Assembly: GCF_001563265.1 (NCBI RefSeq)
Contig: NZ_CP005083.1
Span: forward strand, 2,793,001 to 2,857,000
Source of the DNA: Sphingobium sp. TKS
GTDB taxonomy: Bacteria; Pseudomonadota; Alphaproteobacteria; Sphingomonadales; Sphingomonadaceae
DNA: 64,000 bases
Reading direction: 5' to 3'
Made by a program: the position numbers and the translations under genes. This document shows positions 26,605-34,791 of the stretch, one piece after another (within the stretch, counting starts at the first letter, position 1; each line of letters opens with the position of its first letter). A model generated the notes under the pieces. The model saw only the letters and a list, made by a program, of their open reading frames with translations, searched no databases and was not told where the DNA came from.

Positions 26605-27954
26605 ATGAATCGGTACGACGCCCCAAAGACTCCAACGACATTCCACGTCAAATCCTTCGGCTGCCAGATGAACGTCTATGATGGCGAGCGCATGGCCGAG
26701 ATGCTGGGAGAGCGCGGCATGACCGCAGCCACCGAGGGTAGTGAGGCCGATCTCGTCATCCTCAACACCTGTCACATCCGCGAAAAGGCGGTGGACAAGG
26801 TCTATTCCGACATCGGCCGCCTGACCCGCGAGGACGGCACGCGCCCGATGATCGCGGTCGCGGGCTGCGTCGCCCAGGCGGAGGGCAGCGAGATTCAGCG
26901 CCGCGCCCGCAATGTCGATATCGTCGTCGGCCCGCAGGCTTACCATCACCTGCCCGACCTGATCGACAAGGCCGGTCGCGGCGAGCAGGCCGTCGATACC
27001 GACATGCCGCTCGCCTCAAAATTCGGCGCCCTGCCCGCCCGGACCAAACAGGCACGGCCCACCGCCTTCCTGACGATCATGGAAGGCTGCGACAAATTCT
27101 GCACCTATTGTGTCGTGCCCTATACGCGCGGCGCGGAAATCAGCCGCACATGGTCCGCGATCCTCGATGAGGCGATGGCACTCGTCGACGGCGGCGTGCG
27201 CGAGATCACGTTGCTCGGCCAGAACGTCAATGCCTGGACCGGCGAGGACGGCAAGGGCCGGATGCAGGGCATGGACGGCCTGGTCCGCGAACTGGCGAAG
27301 ATCGACGCCCTCAAACGCATCCGCTACACCACCAGCCATCCCAACGACATGAGCGACGGCCTGATCGCCGCCCATGGCGACGAACCCAAGCTGATGCCCT
27401 TCCTCCATCTGCCGGTGCAGTCGGGCAATGACCGGGTGCTGAAGGCCATGAACCGCAGCCACAGCGCCGACAGCTATCTCCGCATCATCGAGCGGGTCCG
27501 CGAAGCCCGCCCGGATATCGCGCTGTCGGGCGATTTCATCGTCGGCTTCCCCGGCGAGACCGACGCCGAGTTCGAAGACACGCTGAAAATCGTGGAACAG
27601 GTCCGCTACGCGCAATGCTATAGTTTCAAATATAGTTCGCGCCCCGGCACGCCCGCCGCCGACATGGACGGCCAGATCCCGGCGGAGGTGATGGACGAAC
27701 GCCTCGCCCGCCTGCAAGCCGCGATCAACCGCCATCAGGTCGAATTCAACACCGCCACCGTCGGTCGCCGCACTGACATCTTGCTCGAGCGCAAGGGCCG
27801 TCATCCCGGCCAACTCATCGGCAAGACGCCATGGCTCCAATCCGTCCATGTCACCGCGCCCGACCTTGGCATCGGGGACATGGTCGAAGTCGATATCATC
27901 AGTGCCGGCCCGAACAGTCTGGCCGGCGAACCTAGCAGGAGGAAGGCCGCTTGA
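26605..27954 (+). CDS. miaB: tRNA-2-methylthio-N6-isopentenyladenosine37 synthase MiaB
   Basis: MiaB is a radical-SAM methylthiotransferase modifying A37 of tRNAs that read UNN codons. The N-terminal UPF0004 domain has cluster Cys in FGCQMN, LNTCHIRE and AGCVAQ. The radical-SAM cluster is CDKFCTYC; a C-terminal TRAM domain follows. The 449-aa length is normal. It is followed by phoH and ybeY as in most Alphaproteobacteria, but a repeat element sits between miaB and phoH. Confidence 0.96.
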   Translation: MNRYDAPKTPTTFHVKSFGCQMNVYDGERMAEMLGERGMTAATEGSEADLVILNTCHIREKAVDKVYSDIGRLTREDGTRPMIAVAGCVAQAEGSEIQRRARNVDIVVGPQAYHHLPDLIDKAGRGEQAVDTDMPLASKFGALPARTKQARPTAFLTIMEGCDKFCTYCVVPYTRGAEISRTWSAILDEAMALVDGGVREITLLGQNVNAWTGEDGKGRMQGMDGLVRELAKIDALKRIRYTTSHPNDMSDGLIAAHGDEPKLMPFLHLPVQSGNDRVLKAMNRSHSADSYLRIIERVREARPDIALSGDFIVGFPGETDAEFEDTLKIVEQVRYAQCYSFKYSSRPGTPAADMDGQIPAEVMDERLARLQAAINRHQVEFNTATVGRRTDILLERKGRHPGQLIGKTPWLQSVHVTAPDLGIGDMVEVDIISAGPNSLAGEPSRRKAA

Positions 27955-27965
27955 ACCTAAAACCA

Positions 27966-28054
27966 GTCGTTCCCGTGACAACGGGAACCCATCTCCGAAC
28001 CTGTCCGCCAGGCTCAAAGAGGAGGAGATGGATACTCGCCCATGCGAGTGTGAC
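27966..28054. repeat. paired-hairpin intergenic repeat, family 2, diverged copy
   Basis: Same architecture as the repeats at 30676 and 59807: hairpin, CCATCTCC, spacer, GGAGATGG, hairpin. The hairpin sequences differ from the other copies yet stay self-complementary: GTTCCCGT-GACA-ACGGGAAC and ACTCGC-CCAT-GCGAGT. It lies between miaB and phoH. Confidence 0.75.
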
Positions 28055-28076
28055 GGGTGAACAGGGAGGCTGCTGA

Positions 28077-29081
28077 ATGTCCAAGAAACCGAACCAGAAC
28101 CACCGCACCGACGTCGCTGAACGCGCGCGGCTGGAAGTCATTTTCGACCGCCCGCACCTGCTGGGCGCACTCTTCGGGCAATATGACCAGAATCTGGTGG
28201 CCATCGAAAACCGCCTGGGCGTCTATATCGCGGCGCGCGGCAACAAGCTCCAGATCGAGGGCGAGGCCGAAGCCGCCGCCCGCGCCCGCGACGTGATGAC
28301 CGGGCTCTATAACCGCATCGTCGCCGGGCAGGAAATCGACGCCGGGGCGGTCGAGGCGGTCATCGCCATGTCCGCCGAACCGACGCTGGACGGCATCATC
28401 CGCCATGACGTGGCCGAACCGCCCAAGGTGATGATCCGCACGCGCAAGAAGACGATCGTCCCGCGCTCCGCGACACAGGTGACCTATATGGAAGCGCTCA
28501 CCCGCAACGACATCATCTTCGCGCTTGGCCCGGCAGGCACCGGCAAGACCTATCTCGCCGTCGCGCAGGCGGTGAGCCAGCTCATCACCGGCAGCGTCGA
28601 CCGCCTGATCCTCTCTCGCCCCGCGGTCGAGGCGGGCGAGCGGCTGGGCTTCCTCCCCGGCGACATGAAGGAAAAGGTCGACCCCTATCTCCGCCCGATC
28701 TACGACGCGCTCTACGACACGCTCCCCGCCGAGCAGGTCGAACGGCGTATCGCATCGGGCGAGATCGAGATCGCTCCCCTCGCCTTCATGCGCGGCCGGA
28801 CCCTTGCCAACGCCTTCATCGTCCTCGACGAAGCGCAGAACACGACCATCGCCCAGATGAAGATGTTCCTGACCCGCTTCGGTGAAGGCAGCCGCATGGT
28901 CATCTGCGGCGATCCGCGTCAGGTCGACCTGCCGCAACCGGGCATTTCGGGCCTGGCCGATGCCGTCACGCGGCTGGAGGGGGTGGACGGCATCTCCGTG
29001 GTGCCCTTCGGCATTGCCGATGTGGTCCGTCATCCGGTCGTCGGCCGCATCGTCCAGGCCTATGAGGGGCCGGATGCCTGA
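28077..29081 (+). CDS. phoH: PhoH-family ATPase
   Basis: A 334-aa PhoH-like P-loop protein. An N-terminal KH-like segment (about 25-85) precedes the ATPase with Walker A GPAGTGKT and Walker B FIVLDEAQNTT. PhoH proteins are linked to RNA metabolism and phosphate stress. It is next to ybeY, an rRNA-processing RNase, which supports an RNA role. ybeY starts 30 bp downstream. Confidence 0.94.
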   Translation: MSKKPNQNHRTDVAERARLEVIFDRPHLLGALFGQYDQNLVAIENRLGVYIAARGNKLQIEGEAEAAARARDVMTGLYNRIVAGQEIDAGAVEAVIAMSAEPTLDGIIRHDVAEPPKVMIRTRKKTIVPRSATQVTYMEALTRNDIIFALGPAGTGKTYLAVAQAVSQLITGSVDRLILSRPAVEAGERLGFLPGDMKEKVDPYLRPIYDALYDTLPAEQVERRIASGEIEIAPLAFMRGRTLANAFIVLDEAQNTTIAQMKMFLTRFGEGSRMVICGDPRQVDLPQPGISGLADAVTRLEGVDGISVVPFGIADVVRHPVVGRIVQAYEGPDA

Positions 29082-29110
29082 AATATGTTACCGTTCGTGG
29101 AGTTCGAACA

Positions 29111-29611
29111 ATGATTGAAGTCGCCGTCCTCCACGAACGGGGCTGGCCCGATACCGACTGGGAATTGCTCGCCCAACGCGCGGTGGTCGCCGCGATCACG
29201 CATAGTCCCTATGCCGCCTTCGCTGCTGACGAGGCGCTGTATGAGGTCGCGGTCAAACTCACCACCGACGAGGAAGTCCACCAGCTCAACCGCGCCTATC
29301 GGGACAAGGACAAGCCGACCAACGTCCTGTCCTTCCCGATGGTGCAGTCCGACCTGCTGGAAGCCACCGCCAACACCGACGATGGCGAAGTCATATTGGG
29401 CGATATCGTGCTGGCGGAGGGCGTCTGCGCGGCGGAAGCCGCGGAAAAAGGCATTTCTATTGCCGATCATGCGACCCATCTCATCATTCATGGGACTTTT
29501 CATTTGCTGGGATATGATCATATGGAGGACGCCGAGGCCGAAGCGATGGAAGCGTTGGAGACGCAATCGCTGATCAGCCTGGGCATTTCCGATCCTTATG
29601 GGGATCGTTAG
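29111..29611 (+). CDS. ybeY: endoribonuclease YbeY (16S rRNA maturation)
   Basis: A 166-aa zinc metalloprotein needed for 16S rRNA 3' maturation and ribosome quality control. The zinc motif HGTFHLLGYDH with the preceding HLIIHG is near the C-terminus. NVLSFPM is also conserved. It is followed after 35 bp by corC, the usual alphaproteobacterial order. Confidence 0.95.
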   Translation: MIEVAVLHERGWPDTDWELLAQRAVVAAITHSPYAAFAADEALYEVAVKLTTDEEVHQLNRAYRDKDKPTNVLSFPMVQSDLLEATANTDDGEVILGDIVLAEGVCAAEAAEKGISIADHATHLIIHGTFHLLGYDHMEDAEAEAMEALETQSLISLGISDPYGDR

Positions 29612-29646
29612 ATTCATATTTTTGAAACAGGGGAACAGGAAGTAAA

Positions 29647-30594
29647 ATGGCTGAAGGCAGTCCGAAGGACGGCAACGGTTCCAAGGAATCGGACAGTAGT
29701 AGCCACGAAGGCGGTTTATGGAGCGGCCTGAAGTCGCTGCTTTTCGGTGAAGAAGAGAGCCACAGCCTCCGCCGCGAGTTGGAGGATGCGCTCGACGAAT
29801 ATGATGAGGATGAGCAGGAGGAAGGCGCTTCCCCCCCTGCCAAGGGCGACCTCTCCGCGATCGAGCGCCAGATGGTCCGCAACCTCCTTCATTTTTCCGA
29901 ACATACGGTCGACGACGTGGCTGTGCCCCGGGCGGACATCATCGCCATCGAGGAAAAGGCGAGCTTCGCGGATCTTGCGGCATTATTCGCGGAGGCCGGG
30001 CACAGCCGTATCCCGGTCTATCGCGAAAATCTGGACACCATTGTCGGCATGATCCACATCCGCGACGCCTTCGCGATCCTGGCGGGCAAGGCGCCGGTTC
30101 CCGATACGCTGGAACCGCTGATCCGCCAACCGCTCTATGTCCCTGAAAGCATGGGGGCGCTGGACCTGCTCGCGGAGATGCGCGCCAAACGTACCCATCT
30201 CGCCATCGTGCTGGACGAATATTCGGGCACCGAGGGGCTGCTTACCTTCGAGGATCTGGTCGAGGAAATCGTCGGTGAGGTCGAGGACGAGCATGACGAA
30301 GAGCCCGAGGCGATGCTGGTCCCGCTGCAAGGCGGCATCTGGGAAGCCGATGCCCGCGCCGAGTTGGAGGATGTCGCCAAGGAAATCGACGAAAAGCTGG
30401 CCGATATCGAGGAAGATGTCGACACGCTGGGCGGACTTGCCTTCGTGATTGCAGGCAGGGTTCCGGAACCCGGCGAAATCATCGAGCATGAGGAAAGCGG
30501 CTGGAAACTCGAAATCCTCGCCAGCGACGGCCGCCGCGTCAGCCGCCTGCGCCTCCACCCGCCTGCGGAACGGGAAATAGAAGACGGCGTGTGA
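29647..30594 (+). CDS. corC: CBS-domain protein, CorC/HlyC family
   Basis: A 315-aa cytosolic protein: acidic N-terminus (about 1-65), two CBS domains (about 85-205, starting at VPRADIIAIEEKASFADL), and a C-terminal CorC_HlyC domain (about 220-305). CorC binds ATP-Mg and is linked to magnesium/cobalt export; whether it transports is unsettled. There is no DUF21 membrane domain. In many Alphaproteobacteria lnt follows corC; here a repeat and a DUF2142 gene do. Confidence 0.92.
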   Translation: MAEGSPKDGNGSKESDSSSHEGGLWSGLKSLLFGEEESHSLRRELEDALDEYDEDEQEEGASPPAKGDLSAIERQMVRNLLHFSEHTVDDVAVPRADIIAIEEKASFADLAALFAEAGHSRIPVYRENLDTIVGMIHIRDAFAILAGKAPVPDTLEPLIRQPLYVPESMGALDLLAEMRAKRTHLAIVLDEYSGTEGLLTFEDLVEEIVGEVEDEHDEEPEAMLVPLQGGIWEADARAELEDVAKEIDEKLADIEEDVDTLGGLAFVIAGRVPEPGEIIEHEESGWKLEILASDGRRVSRLRLHPPAEREIEDGV

Positions 30595-30675
30595 TTTTGG
30601 GGTGCCGGTTGGAAAGACTGAGGTTCGGCCTGAGCATGCCGGCGGCATAGGGTGGATTCCGGCCCTTACCATAGT

Positions 30676-30765
30676 CGTCATTCCCGCGAAGGCGGGAATC
30701 GATCTCTTGAACTAACCGCTTGACGCCACGTTGGGAGATGGATTCCCGCCTTCGCGGGAATGACG
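30676..30765. repeat. paired-hairpin intergenic repeat, family 2 copy A
   Basis: Left hairpin ATTCCCGC-GAAG-GCGGGAAT and right hairpin ATTCCCGC-CTTC-GCGGGAAT flank GATCTC and GAGATGG; the ends CGTCA and TGACG pair. The 90-bp unit lies in the 310-bp gap between corC and the DUF2142 gene. I see no gene in the rest of that gap. Confidence 0.85.
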
Positions 30766-30904
30766 GAAGCAGATAGTCCCCTATTGGCCAATTACACCCT
30801 TAACCGATGGGCGCGAAATATTAAGAGCTTGGCGCTAGCTCGACTTCCCGAAGGCGCGGCAGGGCGGGGCAGGTTTATCGATGCGGCAGGAAAGGCGGGC
30901 ATTC

Positions 30905-32371
30905 ATGCAGGCGGGTCGTCCGATCGCGGCCGACATGCCGTGGACGGCCCTCGAAATGCGGCTCTACGCCTTGATCTGCATCGCCACCCTGTTCTTCGCC
31001 TGCGTCACGCCGCCGTTTCAGGCACCCGACGAAAATCAGCATTATATGAAAGCCCTGCTGCTTTCCGAGGGCGGCATCCTGACCGAACAACGCGGCGCGA
31101 TGATCGGGGCGGAGCTGCCCCGAGCCGCCATCGACCTGCACGACGTTCATTTTCCGACCCGCGTCTCGCCCAATCCCCGCCTGTTCGATCGCGATATGCT
31201 GAACGAGGCTTGGCACGCCGGCGCTTCTCAGCCTGACGGGCGCCGCTTTGCCGATTTTCCCAATGTGGCGAACTATGCGCCCACGCTTTACCTGCCCGGC
31301 GCGACCGGCCTGGCGATTGGCGACCGGCTGCTGGGCCTGCCACGCCTCGGCGCCTTCTATGGCGGCCGGATGGTCAATGCCATTTTCGCGCTGGCTATGC
31401 TCGGCGCGGCGCTCAGCGTCCTTCCCTTCGGCCGCAACGCCATGCTAGCCACGGCGCTGCTGCCGACTTTCTGTTATCAAAATGGTTCGCTCTCGCCCGA
31501 TGCGGTCATTAATGGAACAGGCTTTCTCGGCCTCGCTCTGGCGCTGCGGGTCGGCTTCATGGGATGGACCGGCAAGCGCGGCCTCGCGCTCTATCTGACG
31601 GCGCCGCTGCTGGCGTTGGCAAAGGGCGTCTATCTGCCGCTGATGGCCGCCGGATTGCGCTGGCCCGAAAGCCGTCGCGATCTGCGCGCCTGGGCGATTC
31701 TTGCCGCGATGGCGGTCGGCGCGCTGGCTTTTCTTCTCTGGATGAAGTTTTCCGGGGGCAGTCAGGCGCTCTATCATATCGTCTCCCGCAAGACTGGCGA
31801 GACGGTCATGACCGCACCGCTTGACCAGCAATTGGCCGTGATCCTTCGCGATCCCCTCGCCTATCTCCATATCCTCGCGACCAGCATGACCGAGCGCGCG
31901 CCTGTCTATGCGCTCCAGATCGTGGGCCGTTTCGGCTGGAACGCGATCCTGCTGCCGTTGCTGGCCTATCCGCTGGCGCTGGCGATGCTCTGCGCGGCGA
32001 TCCTCAGCGGATCGGGCATGCGCTTTTCGTTTGGTCAAAGGCTCTGGTGGCTCGTCATCGTTGCGGGCGTCGCGCTGCTGATCGAAACCGCCATGTATCT
32101 GACCGGCACCCCGCTCGACGCCGACTATATTCAGGGAACGCAGGGCCGCTATTTCCTGCCCCTGCTGCCGCTGGCTTTGATGGCCTTCATGCCTGCGGAG
32201 CCAATCCGGGGCGCTCGCGCCCTGTTCGCCGGATCGGCGCTGCTGTTGCTGTCAATCGCCGCCGCGACCGTGTTCGACAGCTTCTGGGTCCATGGCTTCT
32301 TCACCGCCGACGGCATGCCGCCGCATCATAGCCTGACCCGCGCCCTCACCCTGCCCTCGCCGCGCTGGTAG
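30905..32371 (+). CDS. DUF2142-family polytopic membrane protein
   Basis: A ~488-aa protein with about 12 hydrophobic helices. The N-terminal signature FACVTPPFQAPDENQHY after the first helix is that of DUF2142, a family thought to have a GT-C glycosyltransferase-like fold and to act on lipid-linked sugars in envelope polysaccharide synthesis. That activity is inference, not shown. Start is ATG 30905 or the in-frame ATG 30881. The last 120 bp overlap the 3' end of a PAP2 phosphatase gene on the other strand. Confidence 0.82.
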   Translation: MQAGRPIAADMPWTALEMRLYALICIATLFFACVTPPFQAPDENQHYMKALLLSEGGILTEQRGAMIGAELPRAAIDLHDVHFPTRVSPNPRLFDRDMLNEAWHAGASQPDGRRFADFPNVANYAPTLYLPGATGLAIGDRLLGLPRLGAFYGGRMVNAIFALAMLGAALSVLPFGRNAMLATALLPTFCYQNGSLSPDAVINGTGFLGLALALRVGFMGWTGKRGLALYLTAPLLALAKGVYLPLMAAGLRWPESRRDLRAWAILAAMAVGALAFLLWMKFSGGSQALYHIVSRKTGETVMTAPLDQQLAVILRDPLAYLHILATSMTERAPVYALQIVGRFGWNAILLPLLAYPLALAMLCAAILSGSGMRFSFGQRLWWLVIVAGVALLIETAMYLTGTPLDADYIQGTQGRYFLPLLPLALMAFMPAEPIRGARALFAGSALLLLSIAAATVFDSFWVHGFFTADGMPPHHSLTRALTLPSPRW

Positions 32372-32983
32372 CCAGACGACGCAGAACGCCAGCCAGCCCA
32401 ACCCCTCGATCCATCCGGCCAGCACGTCGCTCGGCCAATGCACGCCCAGCCAGACACGGCTGGTCCCGATCAGCGCAACCGCCAGCGCCGCCCCGACATA
32501 GGCGGAGCGCCGCCCGGCCAGCATCGCCAGCGCGCCGAAGAAGATCATGTTTCCTGCCGCATGGCCGCTCGGGAAACTATAGCCGTGCACGATGTCGAGA
32601 TGCCGCAGCAGATCGGGCCGTGGTGCCGCAAAGACCTGCTTGAGCGCTAGATTGAGCAGCGTCCCGCCGATGACCACCCACAGCAGCCAGAAGGCGCGCC
32701 CCCGCGCATCGCCCCATAGACCGACGAAACACACACCCAATAGCGCAAAGCGTCCCGCCGTGCCGCCCACTGCCGACGCCAATTGCATGGTCCCGGTGAC
32801 GGGAGCGCCCGCGCCGCTGTCCCGCGCCCGCCCCGCCATTCCCATCAGCGTGACATTCAGGCCGTCCAACATCCCCTGGCGCTGAACCAGCGCAATCGCC
32901 AAAACGCAAAAAAGCGCGAGAGCCAAAGCTCCCGCGCCTTTTACGACGCCCAAATGCCGATCAGATATGGAGCGCGCGCCCAT
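32252..32983 (-). CDS. PAP2-family membrane phosphatase
   Basis: A type 2 phosphatidic acid phosphatase with about six membrane helices. The three catalytic motifs are present: KQVFAAPRP, YSFPSGH and SRVWLGVHWPSDV. Candidate substrates are undecaprenyl diphosphate or lipid phosphates. ATG 32983 (243 aa) overlaps the end of lpd by 23 bases; a TTG at 32953 would avoid this. The C-terminal ~38 residues (RRGQGEGAG onward) lie after the last helix, are encoded inside the opposite-strand DUF2142 gene and look non-conserved. Confidence 0.85.
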   Translation of the reverse strand: MGARSISDRHLGVVKGAGALALALFCVLAIALVQRQGMLDGLNVTLMGMAGRARDSGAGAPVTGTMQLASAVGGTAGRFALLGVCFVGLWGDARGRAFWLLWVVIGGTLLNLALKQVFAAPRPDLLRHLDIVHGYSFPSGHAAGNMIFFGALAMLAGRRSAYVGAALAVALIGTSRVWLGVHWPSDVLAGWIEGLGWLAFCVVWLPARRGQGEGAGQAMMRRHAVGGEEAMDPEAVEHGRGGD

Positions 32984-34355
32984 AAGCGGCCAGCACGCTT
33001 TCATGCATGGATTCCGAGATGGTCGGATGCGGGAAGACGGTATGCATCAATTCCGCCTCGGTCGTCTCCAGCGTCTTGCCGACGGTGAAACCCTGAATCA
33101 TCTCTGTCACTTCCGCGCCAACCATATGCGCGCCCAGCAATTCGCCGGTCTTTGCGTCGAACACTGTCTTGGTGAAGCCCTCGGCCTCGCCCAACGCGAT
33201 CGCCTTGCCGTTGCCGATGAAGGGGAACATGCCGACCTTCACCTCATAGCCCGCTTCCTTGGCCTTGGCTTCGGTCAGGCCCACAGACGCGATCTGCGGA
33301 TGGCAATAGGTGCAGCCCGGAATGTTGCGCACGTCCATGGCGTGGGGATGCTTGCCCGCAATCGCCTCGGCCGCGATCACGCCCTCATGGCTCGCCTTGT
33401 GCGCCAGCCATGGCGGCGCGGTGACATCGCCAATGGCCCAGATGCCGTCGACATTGGTCTTGCAGGCGGGATCGGTGATGATATGGCCGCGCTCGGTCTT
33501 CACGCCCAGCGTCTCCAGTCCGATATTCTCGGTATTGGGGACGATGCCGATGGCGACGATGACATGGCTGTACTCGCCATTGACGATCTTGCCGTCCTTG
33601 CCCTTGATCGCGGCCTTGACGCCGTTCGCGCCGACTTCCAGCTTCTCGACGCCAGCGCCGGTCATGATGGTCATGCCCTGCTTCTTGAGCGCCTTTTCAA
33701 GGAAGGCGGAAACATCGGCATCCTCGACCGGCACGGCGCGGTCCAGCATCTCCACCACGGTCACATCCGCGCCCATATCATTATAGAAGCTGGCGAACTC
33801 GATCCCGATCGCGCCCGAACCGATGACCAGCAGCTTGGTAGGCATTTCCGGCGGGGTCATGGCATGGCGATAGGTCCACACCCGCTTGCCATCCGCCGGG
33901 GCGAAGGGCAGGTCGCGGGCGCGGGCGCCGGTGGCGACGATGATGTTCTTCGCCGTCAGTTCCTCGGTCTTGCCGTCCTTGGTGACGCTGAGCTTGCCTT
34001 TCGCGACCAGCTTGCCGTCACCCATATGGACGGTGATCTTGTTCTTCTTCATCAGATGCGTGACGCCCTGATTGAGTTGCTTCGCCACGCCGCGCGAACG
34101 CTTCACCACCGCCTCGATATCGGCGCTGATCTTCTCGGCGGCCAGGCCATAATCCTTGGCATGCTGCATATAATGGAAGATTTCCGCCGAGCGCAGCAGC
34201 GCTTTGGTCGGGATGCAGCCCCAGTTCAGACAGATACCGCCCAGATTCTCGCGCTCAACGATGGCGGTCTTCAGACCCAATTGGGCTGCGCGGATCGCGG
34301 CCACATAGCCGCCGGGGCCGGAGCCCAGAACGATGACATCGTAATTCTCAGCCAT
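32961..34355 (-). CDS. lpdA: dihydrolipoyl dehydrogenase (E3)
   Basis: E3 reoxidises dihydrolipoamide in the pyruvate and 2-oxoglutarate dehydrogenase complexes, making NADH. FAD motif VIVLGSGPGGYVAA, redox disulfide GGICLNWGCIPTKA, NAD motif VIGSGAIGIEFASF and the C-terminal His-Glu dyad in HTVFPHPTISE are all present. Start ATG 34355 (464 aa). It follows yciA and pdhC on the same strand, so it is probably the E3 of pyruvate dehydrogenase. Confidence 0.97.
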   Translation of the reverse strand: MAENYDVIVLGSGPGGYVAAIRAAQLGLKTAIVERENLGGICLNWGCIPTKALLRSAEIFHYMQHAKDYGLAAEKISADIEAVVKRSRGVAKQLNQGVTHLMKKNKITVHMGDGKLVAKGKLSVTKDGKTEELTAKNIIVATGARARDLPFAPADGKRVWTYRHAMTPPEMPTKLLVIGSGAIGIEFASFYNDMGADVTVVEMLDRAVPVEDADVSAFLEKALKKQGMTIMTGAGVEKLEVGANGVKAAIKGKDGKIVNGEYSHVIVAIGIVPNTENIGLETLGVKTERGHIITDPACKTNVDGIWAIGDVTAPPWLAHKASHEGVIAAEAIAGKHPHAMDVRNIPGCTYCHPQIASVGLTEAKAKEAGYEVKVGMFPFIGNGKAIALGEAEGFTKTVFDAKTGELLGAHMVGAEVTEMIQGFTVGKTLETTEAELMHTVFPHPTISESMHESVLAAYGRALHI

Positions 34356-34383
34356 GATCAAACTCGCTTTTCTTTGAAATATG

Positions 34384-34791
34384 TCACGCCGCCGGAGGGG
34401 TGAAGGGCGGCACGGAACGGGGCTGGCGATCCTCTCCGATCGCCACGAAGGTGAAGGTCGCCTTGGTCACGCGGTAGGACCGGTCATCATGGCGCGCGCG
34501 CCGCCAGGCCTCGACGGCAATGCTCATCGACGTCCGCCCGACGGAAACCAGCTTGGCGAAGACCGACACTTCATCGCCCACGACGACGGGACGAAGGAAG
34601 GACATGCCTTCCACCGCGATCGTCACGGCGCGCCCATGGCTATGCCGGGCGGCGACGGAACCCGCCGCCGAGTCCATCAGGCTCATCAGCCAGCCACCGA
34701 AAATATCCCCATAGGGATTGGTGTCGGAAGGCATGGCGATGACGCGCACCGCCGGGCTGTCCGCCGGCGGCTGCTCGTCCTGTCCAGCCAT
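34384..34791 (-). CDS. yciA: acyl-CoA thioesterase, YciA type
   Basis: A 135-aa single hot-dog domain. The motif NPYGDIFGGWLMSLMDSAAG carries the catalytic Asp, and SFLRPVVVGDEVSVFAKL is typical of YciA, which hydrolyses short- to medium-chain acyl-CoAs. The ATG overlaps the pdhC stop by one base (TGATG), so it is translated with pdhC. Its place between two pyruvate dehydrogenase genes suggests it adjusts the acetyl-CoA/CoA ratio; that is inference. Confidence 0.9.
   Translation of the reverse strand: MAGQDEQPPADSPAVRVIAMPSDTNPYGDIFGGWLMSLMDSAAGSVAARHSHGRAVTIAVEGMSFLRPVVVGDEVSVFAKLVSVGRTSMSIAVEAWRRARHDDRSYRVTKATFTFVAIGEDRQPRSVPPFTPPAA

Noticed and set aside
20583..30765. Hairpin repeats as a CRISPR array
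   Set aside because: Copies are palindromic, kilobases apart and not regularly spaced, with no cas genes.
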